A stretch of DNA of 64,000 nt from Hofstenia miamia (GCA_004352715.1 SCFE01000086.1:1222124-1286123); one strand, 5' to 3'; shown: positions 47,865-58,401, counted from the first letter of the stretch. A program made the numbers and translations. Notes: a model not told the origin generated them from the letters alone.

Positions 47865-49883
47865 GCTATTCTCTTGAACAACTTGTATTTTCTCCTACTT
47901 CCAGCTTCTCCCTGCTTGAATTGGTTCTGTACTCTCACCCCAATTACTTATTCGACATATCTGTAATCCCTGTTCCTGCTAAGCTGTCAGATCACTCATT
48001 CGTCCGCCTCAATCTGTCTGTCAACTCTACTTCTCCATCTGCTCCACAATATGCTCGATTTAACAGTGACTTTCTATCACTTAATGCTGCTCTCTCAACT
48101 TCGCTCCCCATTTTTAGTGATTCATTCACAGTTGATGATTGGTTCACCTTACACCAAGATATTTCTTCTTATGTTCCTCGTCGGCGGAAAAGGCGTGCTG
48201 CTTCTCTTCCTTTCTATTTCTCGTCCCTTACTGTACACTATTTGAATAAATTGGAGTCTTACAAACGCCATTCTGGTACTACTGCTTCTCCGAAGCTGGC
48301 TTCTCTCACAGAAGATGTTATCAATTTTATGGAACTTGTCAAAGTCCCCTTTCTGTCTAGCGTCTCGTCCGGTTCTCTTCATTCCAAGCCTGAGCTCCCC
48401 AATTTGAGATGGAATCTTCTTTCTGCTCACTCTGACCTGGAGAAAGCTGATCTGTTCAACACGTATTTTGCCTGTAACTTCTCTGAACCTGTCTCCATGT
48501 GCCCTGGGCTTCCATGCTGCAACCCCCCTGCTAATCCGACTTGTGGTATTGACTTCAGTGCCCATGATATTTCTCTCATGCTTAAATCTTGCAAGTTGTC
48601 TGGTCCTTGCTATCCTGACGGTGTCACTCCCTTTGTAATTCATAAAACCTCCTCCACGCTTAAAATCCATTTAAAGCAACTTTACTCCTTCACTTTCTCC
48701 TCTAAGCACTATACCGCCTGTTGGAAGACATCTTAGATTTCCCCGCTGTTAAAATCTAATCAGCTTCCCTGCTCACAGGTCACGTCCTACCGCCCAATAG
48801 CTATTCTATCTCGACTGGCTATCATCTTTGAACGCCTTGTTTTTCGTTATGTATTCCCAAATTATTCGTCACCTCATTTCTTTGAACTGTTCGAGTATCA
48901 CCTGACCAATCATCACTAATGTGTCAAAATCAAATTGTCTATCTCTTCTTCTGTCCAAGTTATAAGTGGTGCTCCTCAGTGTTTGCTGTTCTTTTCTACC
49001 TCGTTGCCATTAACGACCACTCTCATTCTGTTCTCAACTCGTCTATTGTATGTTGATGACACTGCGATTTCTTATTTTGGCTGGTCTTTTGCTTCTAACA
49101 TTTCTTCTGATCTTGAGCACTTGTCTACTTGGTTCTCATCTTGACTTTAGCGCTACCAAGACATGTGGTATATCTTTTTCTGTGGCTCCCCTTCTGATTT
49201 GCCTCTACCTGTGAACTTTGCTCCTCTCATCACACACATCTTAGGGTTCAACTTGCTACAAACTTAAATTGGACTGGACATGTGTCTTTGCGTCTCCACA
49301 AAGTTAATTCCGTAATGTTCCTTTTAATACCTCGTCCGCTGTGAAACTCTCTTTGTTCAAATCCATTCCTCGCGCCATTCTTCTCTACGCGTCTCCTTGT
49401 TGGTGGCCTTCTCGTGCTTTGTTCCACTCCATGGAACGTTTCCAGAAATGCGCTTTCAAATGGATTTCCCCTTTGGCCTATAAAGACACTGCTGAAATTC
49501 TTGACTCTTCCACTGTTACTCCACTTTCATGCCTGTGATCTCCTCCTGGTCAATAGTTTACTGACTCATAAGTTAGACCTTGATCCATTTGATTTTATCT
49601 CAATCTACTCATGCTGATGGTGCTGTCACATTCTCTCAAGAAACATCACACCCTTCACTTATTTTTCAATCGTGTTTTTGTCTCTGCAAATTTCTTACTG
49701 ACTCTAAATCCTGCAACTGCCATTGGTTTTTTTTACTCGCCCATGACCTTCAAGAAATCTTTGAGTCTTTCCTCTTCGATGTTCCTTTGTCTCACTCTGA
49801 CTACTCATCCATCTGCTCATACTTCATCCTGTGTTTTGTTCCGTCCTAACCAGCTAAATAAAGTCTTTCATTATTATTATTAT
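47865..49883 (+). mobile_element. Degenerate LINE: endonuclease end, RT and 3' tail
   Basis: A frame of about 271 codons (47921-48736) starts near YFD-like and SDHSFVRLNL, the C-terminal SDH block of the AP endonuclease, and runs into the RT N-terminus (PDGVTPFVIHK). After stops, VTSYRPIAILSRLAIIFERL matches the RT block SNYRPISLLS..KIFE. Then RLLYVDDTA carries the Y-x-D-D catalytic motif, so about 100 residues of the fingers/palm are deleted between. The tail ends AAATAAAG and (TTA)n at 49868-49883. The coding strand is strongly pyrimidine-rich. It inserts into a Tigger transposase that resumes at 49884. Confidence 0.88.
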
Positions 49884-50512
49884 TATAACGTCGATGGCAC
49901 TGGTTTGTTATACACACAAACACGAAATGCCTCACTGGTTACAGAGGAAGAAAAAAGGAACAGAAGTCTATGCAGACAATGAACTTCGAAGATAAGAATT
50001 ACGTTACTGGTGGTGGAAGGTGAAAAACTTCCGCTTATTGTCAAAAAGCCCAAGAGTTTTCAAAAATGTAAAAAGTCTGCCTCTCCATATTACAGCCAGT
50101 AAAAAGCGTGGATGGATGGCGAAATTTTTACAAAAATTTTGAGCGAAATGAATTAGGAATTTCAAGAGCAAAAACTTCACATACTTTTGTTTGTTGATAA
50201 CTGCACTGCCCACCTACAAATTGAGCTTTCAAATATCGAGCTCATATTCTTCCCGGCGAATGTTAATTCAAAGTGTCAACCAATGGACATGGGGATAATT
50301 AGCTGCTTGAAAAGGCACTACAAATTGTGATCTAGAACGATTGCCAGTAAGTTTGCTAACTGCTATGAATATATTGAAGAAATCTTGGAAGAGAGTCACC
50401 TCAGAACTGTTTTCGGAAAGCAGGTTTTCTGGCGCCATTAACTGATTTCGAAGTTAATGTAGAAGAGGAAATGGAGGAATACGATGACGATTTTGTACCA
50501 ACATATGAGGTC
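49884..50512 (+). pseudogene. Tigger/pogo (DDE_1) transposase, C-terminal half
   Basis: Resumes directly after the LINE tail with YNVDGTGLLY, the first catalytic block of pogo/Tigger transposases (N-x-D-E-T-G-L-F-Y; here E is G). It continues with KLPLIVKKPKSFQK, KAWMDGEIFTKIL, then HILLFVDNCTAH with the second catalytic Asp, then NSKCQPMDMGIISCLKRHYK (family: TTSxxQPxDxGII). In-frame stops at several places make it inactive. Its N-terminal half matches the minus-strand fragment at 55187-55570, which ends exactly one codon before this one begins. Confidence 0.88.
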
Positions 50513-51328
50513 AATTTCTTTCTGAGAGAATAGGTAGCATTATGATGTTTTTGTGTCACTATTAAGAAATTTCAGCCTGAAAAAAATGATTCCTCTTCAG
50601 CTCTCAAAATGAGAATAATAATAGAAAAGCATTGTAATCAGTAAAAATTGTATACACTGGTAATTCACATTCTATCTGCAAACATTCGTGAATAACATTC
50701 TATTATCTACAGACTGTTTCAATGAAAGATAGACTATATGCTTAATGGAAAAAGGCCTCAACTGATTCTCAATACAAAAAATTTCTTATGTAATATAGTA
50801 AGACATGGTTCACTAAATCAACTATAATAGAAAGAATTGATCATAGAAATGAATAAAAACCAATCTAGAATAAACAAATTTTAAAAAATAAATTCATAAC
50901 ATAGCCATTTTTAAAAATGTCAGCTTTAAAATTACACAAATTTCAATACATAAAAACAAGGAATTTTACGTTTACTAGAGTTGAGTAAGCGGAATAATCA
51001 AATAAAATATCTTGAGTTGGTAATTACCACTTCGTAATTTTGAGACTATACATTTAATCATGGACCTCGGATGTCAACCATCAGCTGTACACCCCATGTC
51101 ACGTCCTAATACATCCGAGGTACATGTATTATACTCAACTTATTGAAAGTTAGAACAGATTTTTGCCTACACTTATCTTCTAATATTAAATAAAATTCTC
51201 AAATGCACCTAAGATAAATTAAGCTATATCAAGACAACGGTAAGAATCATAGTACAATTGCTAACATATTTAAGTTTTTAACAATGTATGTAAATAAATT
51301 ATGATGCAATTTCGGCGGATTTACCACT
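50513..51328. repeat. Segment duplicated at 52419-53234
   Basis: About 815 bases repeated with scattered substitutions and small indels (about 1-3% by eye). Direct orientation. No gene content. Probably the two haplotypes placed in series. Confidence 0.92.
51064..51121. repeat. Hairpin ACCTCGGATGT ... ACATCCGAGGT
   Basis: A perfect 11-bp inverted repeat (51064-51074 with 51111-51121, 36-base loop). The same hairpin is intact in the sister copy at 52971-52981 and 53018-53028. Could be an RNA structure or a small foldback element. Confidence 0.6.
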
Positions 51329-51335
51329 GCAATAC

Positions 51336-51451
51336 GTAACACTAAATTTAGTTACACAAGTGCAAGTGTGCTTAAGTCTATTAATGAATCATTTCAAATA
51401 TCCGCAAAACTAGATCTCACAGATGATTTCAAAAAACGTTACCTCATGCCG
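51336..51451 (+). other. Exon-like frame, 3' part (allelic to 53754-53901)
   Basis: Open frame reading NTKFSYTSASVLKSINESFQ and on to DDFKKRYLMP, then CCG|GTAACA, a usable donor at 51452. In this copy the 5' half of the frame is absent, because about 580 bases present in the sister copy (53235-53818) are missing here. I do not recognise the protein. Confidence 0.3.
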
Positions 51452-51586
51452 GTAACATATTTGAATGATAGAATCGGATCCGTTCATTGCGACGAATTAT
51501 AAAGAAAATAAATATTGTCAATTCCATGAACAGTTATTTCTGCTCAGTTTTTATACCAACTCAACACTACAATTTTCAGAGAATAG

Positions 51587-51735
51587 GGCGGTTTACACGG
51601 GGCAGATGATCCAGCAAAAAGCGACTGATGCGGATAGCCGCTTTAGTAGCCGCATTATCTCGATTTTTCCTAGCAGAATTCACTTCTCACATCAAGCCGT
51701 AAACTGATAGATAAACAACTTGTCAATCATATTTT
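51587..51735. repeat. G+C-richer repeat-like segment starting AGGGCGGTTTACACGGGG
   Basis: Composition and the GGGCGGTTTACACGGG start recall termini of DNA transposons such as the PIF/Harbinger type; that is memory-based and uncertain. The last 91 bases are the inverted copy of 46772-46862. Confidence 0.3.
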
Positions 51736-51916
51736 NCAGGTATATTTTGGGGCAATTTGCGAAATAATTCATTCTTTATTCATGTTTTATAGCCGCATTT
51801 TTAAAATGATATTTTGTTTTTCAGTACAGTAATATAGACGAGAATATAAAAATACCAAAATGTGCCAGGATTTCTGATTATAATATAATATATGCATATT
51901 TTATTCTATGGACTAG

Positions 51917-52111
51917 ATGGAGTATGAATTCCGAGAAAAATGCCCTGATTTATACCTACTTCGAGTTCAACCTTGTTTGCACACAGAAGGGCCAGGAATA
52001 TGCTCGAATAGTACCAAAACCAACGGCAAATGTTTTGAGCACAATTACGAGAGTACTGTAAAGTGTCTCCAACTAAAATTATCCAAATTATGCAAAATAA
52101 TTACTTCCTAA
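51917..52111 (+). other. Cysteine-containing small frame, unassigned
   Basis: 64 codons ending in a stop, with six Cys (in order: EKCPDLY, QPCLHTEGPGICSNS, NGKCFEH, VKCLQ, KLCKI). An acceptor-like CTAG lies just before the start. It looks coding, for example a last exon of a small secreted or Cys-rich protein, but I cannot name a family and no partner exon is certain. Confidence 0.3.
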
Positions 52112-52170
52112 TATTGATTCGATACATCAGTTTTTTGAAAAATTATATAATACACATTTTTAATATTATT

Positions 52171-52379
52171 TATTACCTCTGTCATGGAGGTTATGTTTTT
52201 GGTAGTGTTGGTTTGTCTGTCTGTTAGCAACTTTACGGAAAAAGTAATAGATGGATTGAACTCAAATTTTCCCCAAAGGCGGTTCTCCGCCCAAGGAGGA
52301 ATCCATTAAATTTTGGTGTGGATCCGGGGGACACAAGCTGCGTGGCGGAGGTCTGCGCTTTTCGAGTGCTTTTCTAGTT
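52171..52379 (+). mobile_element. Widespread ~210-bp interspersed repeat (TTATTACCTC...TTTTCTAGTT)
   Basis: Opens TATTACCTCTGTCATGGAGG with the foldback ACCTC/GAGGT and TTATGTTTTTGGTAG, then GTTTGTCTGTCTGTTAGCAA. It ends GGAGGTCTGCGC, with CGAGTGCTTTTCTAGTT. From memory this architecture is a repeat found in many fish, molluscs and other animals. It has no coding capacity and its class is unclear. Confidence 0.6.
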
Positions 52380-52418
52380 AATCTTGAAATGACAACCAAG
52401 GATTTTAGGGAATAAAAA

Positions 52419-53234
52419 ATTTCTTTCTGAGAGAATAGGTAGCATTATGATGTTTTTGTGTCACTATTAAGAAATTTCAGCCTGAAAAAAATGATTCCTT
52501 TTCAGCTCTCAAAATGAGAATAATAATAGAAAAGCATTGTAATCAGTAAAAATTGTATACACTGGTAATTCACATTCTATCTGCAAACATTCGTGAATAA
52601 CATTCTATTATCTACAGACTGTTTCAATGAAAGATAGACTATATGCTTAATGGAAAAAGGCCTCAACTGATTCTCAATACAAAAAATTTCTTATGTAATA
52701 TAGTAAGACATGGTTCACTAAATCAACTATAATAGAAAGAATTGATCATAGAAATGAATAAAAACCAATGCAGAATAAACATAAATTTTAAAAAATAAAT
52801 TCATAGAATAGCCATTTTTAAAAATGTCAGCTTTAAAATTACACAAATTTCAATACATAAAAACAAGGAATTTTACGTTTACTAGAGTTGAGTAAGCGGA
52901 ATAATCAAATAAAATATCTTGAGTTGGTAATTACTACTTCGTAATTTTGAGACTATACATTTAATCATGGACCTCGGATGTCAACCATCAGCTGTACACC
53001 TCATGTCACGTCCTAATACATCCGAGGTACATGTATTATACTCAACTTATTGAAAGTTCGAACTGATTTTTGGCTACACTTATCTTCTAATATTAAATAA
53101 AATTCTCAAATGCACCTAAGATAAATTAAGCTATATCAAGACAACGGTAAGAATCATAGTACAATTGCTAACATATTTAAGTTTTTAACAATGTATGTAA
53201 ATATATAATGATGAAATTTCTGCGGATTTACCAA
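52419..53234. repeat. Second copy of 50513-51328
   Basis: See the partner entry. After this copy the sequence continues for about 570 bases that are absent after the first copy, before both meet again in the exon-like frame. Confidence 0.92.
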
Positions 53235-53753
53235 TGAAGTTGCATATTACATGTATATTGTATGTGAATGAAGTTAACGTTATAAGGTATTTCAATTTAT
53301 TCAATGAAAAATGACCTCAAACAACTACATATATTGGCTGCAAAAATGTCGAGAAAATTAATATTTCGAAACAAACATGCTGTTAAATTACATCTCACAT
53401 TCATTTTTGTTATTTCAAAAAGCTAAATGAAAATTGATCAACAAAGCCATTAGGGTGTATATCAAAAAATAGGAAATATACTTTAACCCTAGCTCTTCAC
53501 TCAAGCAATGAAATTGTATTTAACTTCATTTTTTGAAATAATTTTAAGGATTGGAGTTAGGGTTAGGCTGCGGTTAGACTATGTGATTGGTCACGCGTGA
53601 TATTACATTATATTTTGTGCTTTTAAAATATTGTAATCAACCTATAAAACAAAATCAACTGTTGGGCATTCATTATTGTGTTGAAAGTAATGATAGCATT
53701 AGAAAACAATTGGTTTAACTCTTTTTGGTATTTATTTTTGAAAAATTTCGCAG

Positions 53754-53901
53754 AAAGACTCGGAGAAGCCTAAATCTACTTCGAATACCTCATGCTTTAC
53801 AAAAAAAGAACACTGCTATACGTAACACTAAATTTAGTTACAAAAGTGCAAGTGTGCTTAAGTCTATTAATGAATCATTTCAAATATCCGCAAAACTAGA
53901 T
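53754..53901 (+). other. Exon-like frame, 5' part, ending at a gap
   Basis: Acceptor TTTCGCAG at 53746-53753, then an open frame KTRRSLNLLRIPHALQKKN and onward into the same residues as 51336-51421. Joining the two copies gives one internal exon of about 60 codons with good acceptor and donor. No family recognised; basic, Ser-rich. May belong to an otherwise invisible gene or to a mobile element. Confidence 0.35.
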
Positions 53902-54901
53902 NNNNNNNNNNNNNNNNNNNNNNNNNNNNNNNNNNNNNNNNNNNNNNNNNNNNNNNNNNNNNNNNNNNNNNNNNNNNNNNNNNNNNNNNNNNNNNNNNNN
54001 NNNNNNNNNNNNNNNNNNNNNNNNNNNNNNNNNNNNNNNNNNNNNNNNNNNNNNNNNNNNNNNNNNNNNNNNNNNNNNNNNNNNNNNNNNNNNNNNNNNN
54101 NNNNNNNNNNNNNNNNNNNNNNNNNNNNNNNNNNNNNNNNNNNNNNNNNNNNNNNNNNNNNNNNNNNNNNNNNNNNNNNNNNNNNNNNNNNNNNNNNNNN
54201 NNNNNNNNNNNNNNNNNNNNNNNNNNNNNNNNNNNNNNNNNNNNNNNNNNNNNNNNNNNNNNNNNNNNNNNNNNNNNNNNNNNNNNNNNNNNNNNNNNNN
54301 NNNNNNNNNNNNNNNNNNNNNNNNNNNNNNNNNNNNNNNNNNNNNNNNNNNNNNNNNNNNNNNNNNNNNNNNNNNNNNNNNNNNNNNNNNNNNNNNNNNN
54401 NNNNNNNNNNNNNNNNNNNNNNNNNNNNNNNNNNNNNNNNNNNNNNNNNNNNNNNNNNNNNNNNNNNNNNNNNNNNNNNNNNNNNNNNNNNNNNNNNNNN
54501 NNNNNNNNNNNNNNNNNNNNNNNNNNNNNNNNNNNNNNNNNNNNNNNNNNNNNNNNNNNNNNNNNNNNNNNNNNNNNNNNNNNNNNNNNNNNNNNNNNNN
54601 NNNNNNNNNNNNNNNNNNNNNNNNNNNNNNNNNNNNNNNNNNNNNNNNNNNNNNNNNNNNNNNNNNNNNNNNNNNNNNNNNNNNNNNNNNNNNNNNNNNN
54701 NNNNNNNNNNNNNNNNNNNNNNNNNNNNNNNNNNNNNNNNNNNNNNNNNNNNNNNNNNNNNNNNNNNNNNNNNNNNNNNNNNNNNNNNNNNNNNNNNNNN
54801 NNNNNNNNNNNNNNNNNNNNNNNNNNNNNNNNNNNNNNNNNNNNNNNNNNNNNNNNNNNNNNNNNNNNNNNNNNNNNNNNNNNNNNNNNNNNNNNNNNNN
54901 N
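53902..54901. other. 1000-N scaffold gap
   Basis: Exactly 1000 N. Flanked on the right by a LINE ORF1 fragment that is repeated after the next gap. Confidence 0.98.
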
Positions 54902-55186
54902 CATCTGCACTGTAGGAGAACATTTGAGATTGTAGTGAGGAAACATCGGAGGAAAGCTTTGTGAGGGATTCAGACATGGATGATATGACACCAGGGCCAT
55001 CATTGGAGGACGGAGTCGAGGTAGAGAGAGAAGTGACAACTTGGTGCAGCTACGAAATGATGGCGTCTTTCTTCAGACCACCAACAGCCGAGGCAAACTG
55101 GGCATCACTCAAATTTTTGAGGTCGGACAGCGAAATTGTAGTAGGCATAACTGAAATCTAATAGACTGCATAATAAGCAGGCAAAT
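54902..55186 (-). mobile_element. LINE 5' end with ORF1 start
   Basis: On the minus strand a frame begins ISLSDLKNLSDAQFASAVGG, has one stop, then continues SMSESLTKLSSDVSSLQSQM into the gap. The heptad-like spacing of hydrophobics suits the coiled coil of a LINE ORF1 protein. It abuts Tigger sequence at 55187, so this is the 5' edge of the insertion. Confidence 0.6.
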
Positions 55187-55570
55187 GATATCTTCGGGCT
55201 TCCAGCTTTCCAAAATGCTCGCCAAATTAGATGTCCAGCTCGAAACAACAATTTCATCAAGGTAACCGTGACTGTCACAGAAGTTGGATAAATGCAGAGA
55301 TATTGCAATTTCCTTGGCTTTCTCCATCAAAAGTCACCAGAAATTTCATCCTTATATTTTTATAAACCAGGAATATAAGCGTTTGTCGAGTTCTGGGTAC
55401 ATTCCTTGTGATACACGTTTTCTTTTCGCGTTGAAATTTGCATCCGTTGCTGTCGTTAATTTTTCTTTATTTTTGAGAATACGATTCAAAGTTGAGAGGG
55501 AAGCTAGCTTGAACTTAGCAAGAATTTGTGTCTTCGTGCCCGGTGCATCCTTAACCGCCTCATAGCTAGA
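55187..55570 (-). pseudogene. Tigger/pogo transposase, N-terminal DNA-binding half
   Basis: Minus strand reads KFKLASLSTLNRILKNKEKL (pogo/CENP-B type helix-turn-helix), QGMYPELDKRLYSWF (family: LDxALxxWF), LLMEKAKEIAISLHLSNF (family: G-x-x-L-x-E-K-A), then WTSNLASILESWKPEDI. It stops exactly before the Y-N-x-D block found at 49884. A stop and a frame disturbance near 55370 show decay. A further, corrupted copy lies at about 57230-57620. Confidence 0.85.
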
Positions 55571-55943
55571 GATAATAACTCTCTTCTCTGCAAGTTTTTA
55601 TTAGGAAAACTACGAAAATATACCAGGGAGCTTTGGTGTTACAAGAAATGCATAGAATGGATTTCACTAAAATTTGAAAAATTCCTAAGTTCACAAAAAA
55701 ATCACATGTTACCATTTGTGAATAAATCATAACTCAAATCGTAATTGAAACGGAGCTGGAACAATTGGAAACCAACAGCTCCTGAGCCGGAGTAGATCTA
55801 CATTTTAATAGGAATGTTCCCTGGGCTGGACGTGACGCAACTTCATATTTGATCCTACTCCGTAAATAAAATGAAATTTAAAGTAGTTTGGAGTGAAATA
55901 TTTTTTTGATTAAGAAGCTTATTATTTTTTTAATAGAATTGAT

Positions 55944-56943
55944 NNNNNNNNNNNNNNNNNNNNNNNNNNNNNNNNNNNNNNNNNNNNNNNNNNNNNNNNN
56001 NNNNNNNNNNNNNNNNNNNNNNNNNNNNNNNNNNNNNNNNNNNNNNNNNNNNNNNNNNNNNNNNNNNNNNNNNNNNNNNNNNNNNNNNNNNNNNNNNNNN
56101 NNNNNNNNNNNNNNNNNNNNNNNNNNNNNNNNNNNNNNNNNNNNNNNNNNNNNNNNNNNNNNNNNNNNNNNNNNNNNNNNNNNNNNNNNNNNNNNNNNNN
56201 NNNNNNNNNNNNNNNNNNNNNNNNNNNNNNNNNNNNNNNNNNNNNNNNNNNNNNNNNNNNNNNNNNNNNNNNNNNNNNNNNNNNNNNNNNNNNNNNNNNN
56301 NNNNNNNNNNNNNNNNNNNNNNNNNNNNNNNNNNNNNNNNNNNNNNNNNNNNNNNNNNNNNNNNNNNNNNNNNNNNNNNNNNNNNNNNNNNNNNNNNNNN
56401 NNNNNNNNNNNNNNNNNNNNNNNNNNNNNNNNNNNNNNNNNNNNNNNNNNNNNNNNNNNNNNNNNNNNNNNNNNNNNNNNNNNNNNNNNNNNNNNNNNNN
56501 NNNNNNNNNNNNNNNNNNNNNNNNNNNNNNNNNNNNNNNNNNNNNNNNNNNNNNNNNNNNNNNNNNNNNNNNNNNNNNNNNNNNNNNNNNNNNNNNNNNN
56601 NNNNNNNNNNNNNNNNNNNNNNNNNNNNNNNNNNNNNNNNNNNNNNNNNNNNNNNNNNNNNNNNNNNNNNNNNNNNNNNNNNNNNNNNNNNNNNNNNNNN
56701 NNNNNNNNNNNNNNNNNNNNNNNNNNNNNNNNNNNNNNNNNNNNNNNNNNNNNNNNNNNNNNNNNNNNNNNNNNNNNNNNNNNNNNNNNNNNNNNNNNNN
56801 NNNNNNNNNNNNNNNNNNNNNNNNNNNNNNNNNNNNNNNNNNNNNNNNNNNNNNNNNNNNNNNNNNNNNNNNNNNNNNNNNNNNNNNNNNNNNNNNNNNN
56901 NNNNNNNNNNNNNNNNNNNNNNNNNNNNNNNNNNNNNNNNNNN
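55944..56943. other. 1000-N scaffold gap
   Basis: Exactly 1000 N, between two copies of the same contig. Confidence 0.98.
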
Positions 56944-57986
56944 CATCTGCACTGTAGGAGAACATTTGAGATTGTAGTGAGGAAACATCGGAGGAAAGCT
57001 TTGTGAGGGATTCAGACATGGATGATATGACACCAGGGCCATCATTGGAGGACGGAGTCGAGGTAGAGAGAGAAGTGACAACTTGGTGCAGCTACGAAAT
57101 GATGGCGTCTTTCTTTCAGACCACAACAACCGGAGGCAAATTGGGCATCACTCAAATTTTTGAGGTCGGACAGCGAAATTGTAGAAGGCATAACTGAAAT
57201 CTAATAGACTGCATAATAAGCAGGGAAAATGTTATTTTGGGGTTCCCAGTTTCCAAAAATGCTCCCAAATTTAGATGCCCAGCTCAAAAAAAAATTTTCA
57301 TAAGGGAACCCGTGACTGTCACAAAATTGGGAAAAATGCAGAGATTTTGAATTTCCTTGGGTTTTCCCCATAAAAAGTCCCCAAAATTTTCACCTTTATT
57401 TTTTTAAAACCCGGAAATAAAAGCTTTTGTCGATTTCGGGGTACTTCCTTTGTGATACACTTTTTTTTTTCGCTTTAAATTTTGCACCCTTTGCTGTCTT
57501 AATTTTTTTTTTTTTTTTGAAAATACGTTTAAAATTTGAGGGGAAAGCTAGTTTAAATTTAGAAAAATTTTGTGTTTTCGTCCCGGGTGCACCTTAACCC
57601 CCCTCATAGCTAGAGAAAAAAACTCTTTTCTCTGAAATTTTTTTTTGGAAAAACTACAAAAATATCCCGGGGAGTTTGGGTTTTAAAAAAAATGCATAAA
57701 AGGGTTTTCACAAAATTTTAAAAATTCCCAAATTTCAAAAAAAAATCACATTTTCCCTTTTGTAAAAAAATCAAAACTAAAATCGAATTTAAAAGGGAGC
57801 GGAAAAATTGGAAACCAAACAGCCCCTGACCGGGAGTAGATCTACTTTTAAATGGAAATTTCCCCGGGGCGGGACGTGACGAAATTTCATTTTTGACCCT
57901 ACCCCGAAAAAAAAAGAAATTTAAAGTAGTTTGGAGTGAAATATTTTTTTGATTAAGAAGCTTATTATTTTTTTAATAGAATTGAT
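56944..57986 (-). repeat. Redundant copy of 54902-55943, second part badly corrupted
   Basis: The first ~240 bases equal 54902-55140, and the last ~60 equal 55885-55943. Between about 57220 and 57930 the sequence follows 55180-55890 but with lengthened homopolymers and many single-base changes. This pattern looks like low-quality reads rather than evolutionary decay. Confidence 0.9.
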
Positions 57987-58174
57987 TACAAAAAATATGC
58001 GGATGCATTGTAAATTTACCAAACGACATTTAGTTGCATTATTCTCAACTGAATTTTTTTTGCATATTGAATTATCGAACTTTATTAAGCTTATGTATTA
58101 CGATAAATTCACTCAATTATTAAAAGAATGTTTGTAAAATGCTACGTTTCTTTGTGATGATTAAATAATCAATA

Positions 58175-58190
58175 CTTGATTTTGCTTTAG
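58175..58190 (+). promoter_or_regulatory. Splice acceptor upstream of the PLEKHH start codon
   Basis: TTGATTTTGCTTTAG ends at 58190, 25 bases before ATG 58216, with a short ATG-TGA between. Either a 5' UTR intron ends here or a spliced leader is added. Confidence 0.5.
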
Positions 58191-58215
58191 TATAAATGTG
58201 ATCTATATAGAAGAA

Positions 58216-58401
58216 ATGGCGCATCCTAACGTTAACTGGGAAACAAATTATGCGATACTTCAAGAACAAATGTATCGTTCGAAAGATCAAATGGCAACTC
58301 AAATGCGTACTCTAGAAGAAAAAGTTGAATTTGCTAATCGTCGAGCTGATGTGGCTGAAAAGAAATTAGCACTTTACGAGAGTTCCTCCCAAATAAAAGA
58401 T
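58216..58401 (+). CDS. PLEKHH: PLEKHH exon 1 (coiled-coil start)
   Basis: MAHPNVNWETNYAILQEQMY and a K/E/Q-rich helix ending SSSQIKD. It parallels the human PLEKHH2 start (VDWKERCVALESQL). ATG 58216 is chosen because it begins the family-like sequence and has AGAAATGG context. The frame stays open 30 codons into the intron, but those residues are not family-like. Confidence 0.9.

Noticed and set aside
51344-52111. Wnt gene across the exon-like frames
   Set aside because: Only one cysteine block resembles Wnt, the frames are in the wrong order, and the CCGRGY-type and terminal Cys clusters are absent.
46805-57129. Long open frames (340-400 residues) at 46805-47966, 53725-55039 and 55906-57129
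   Set aside because: They are mostly X from 1000-N gaps; only the short ends are sequence.
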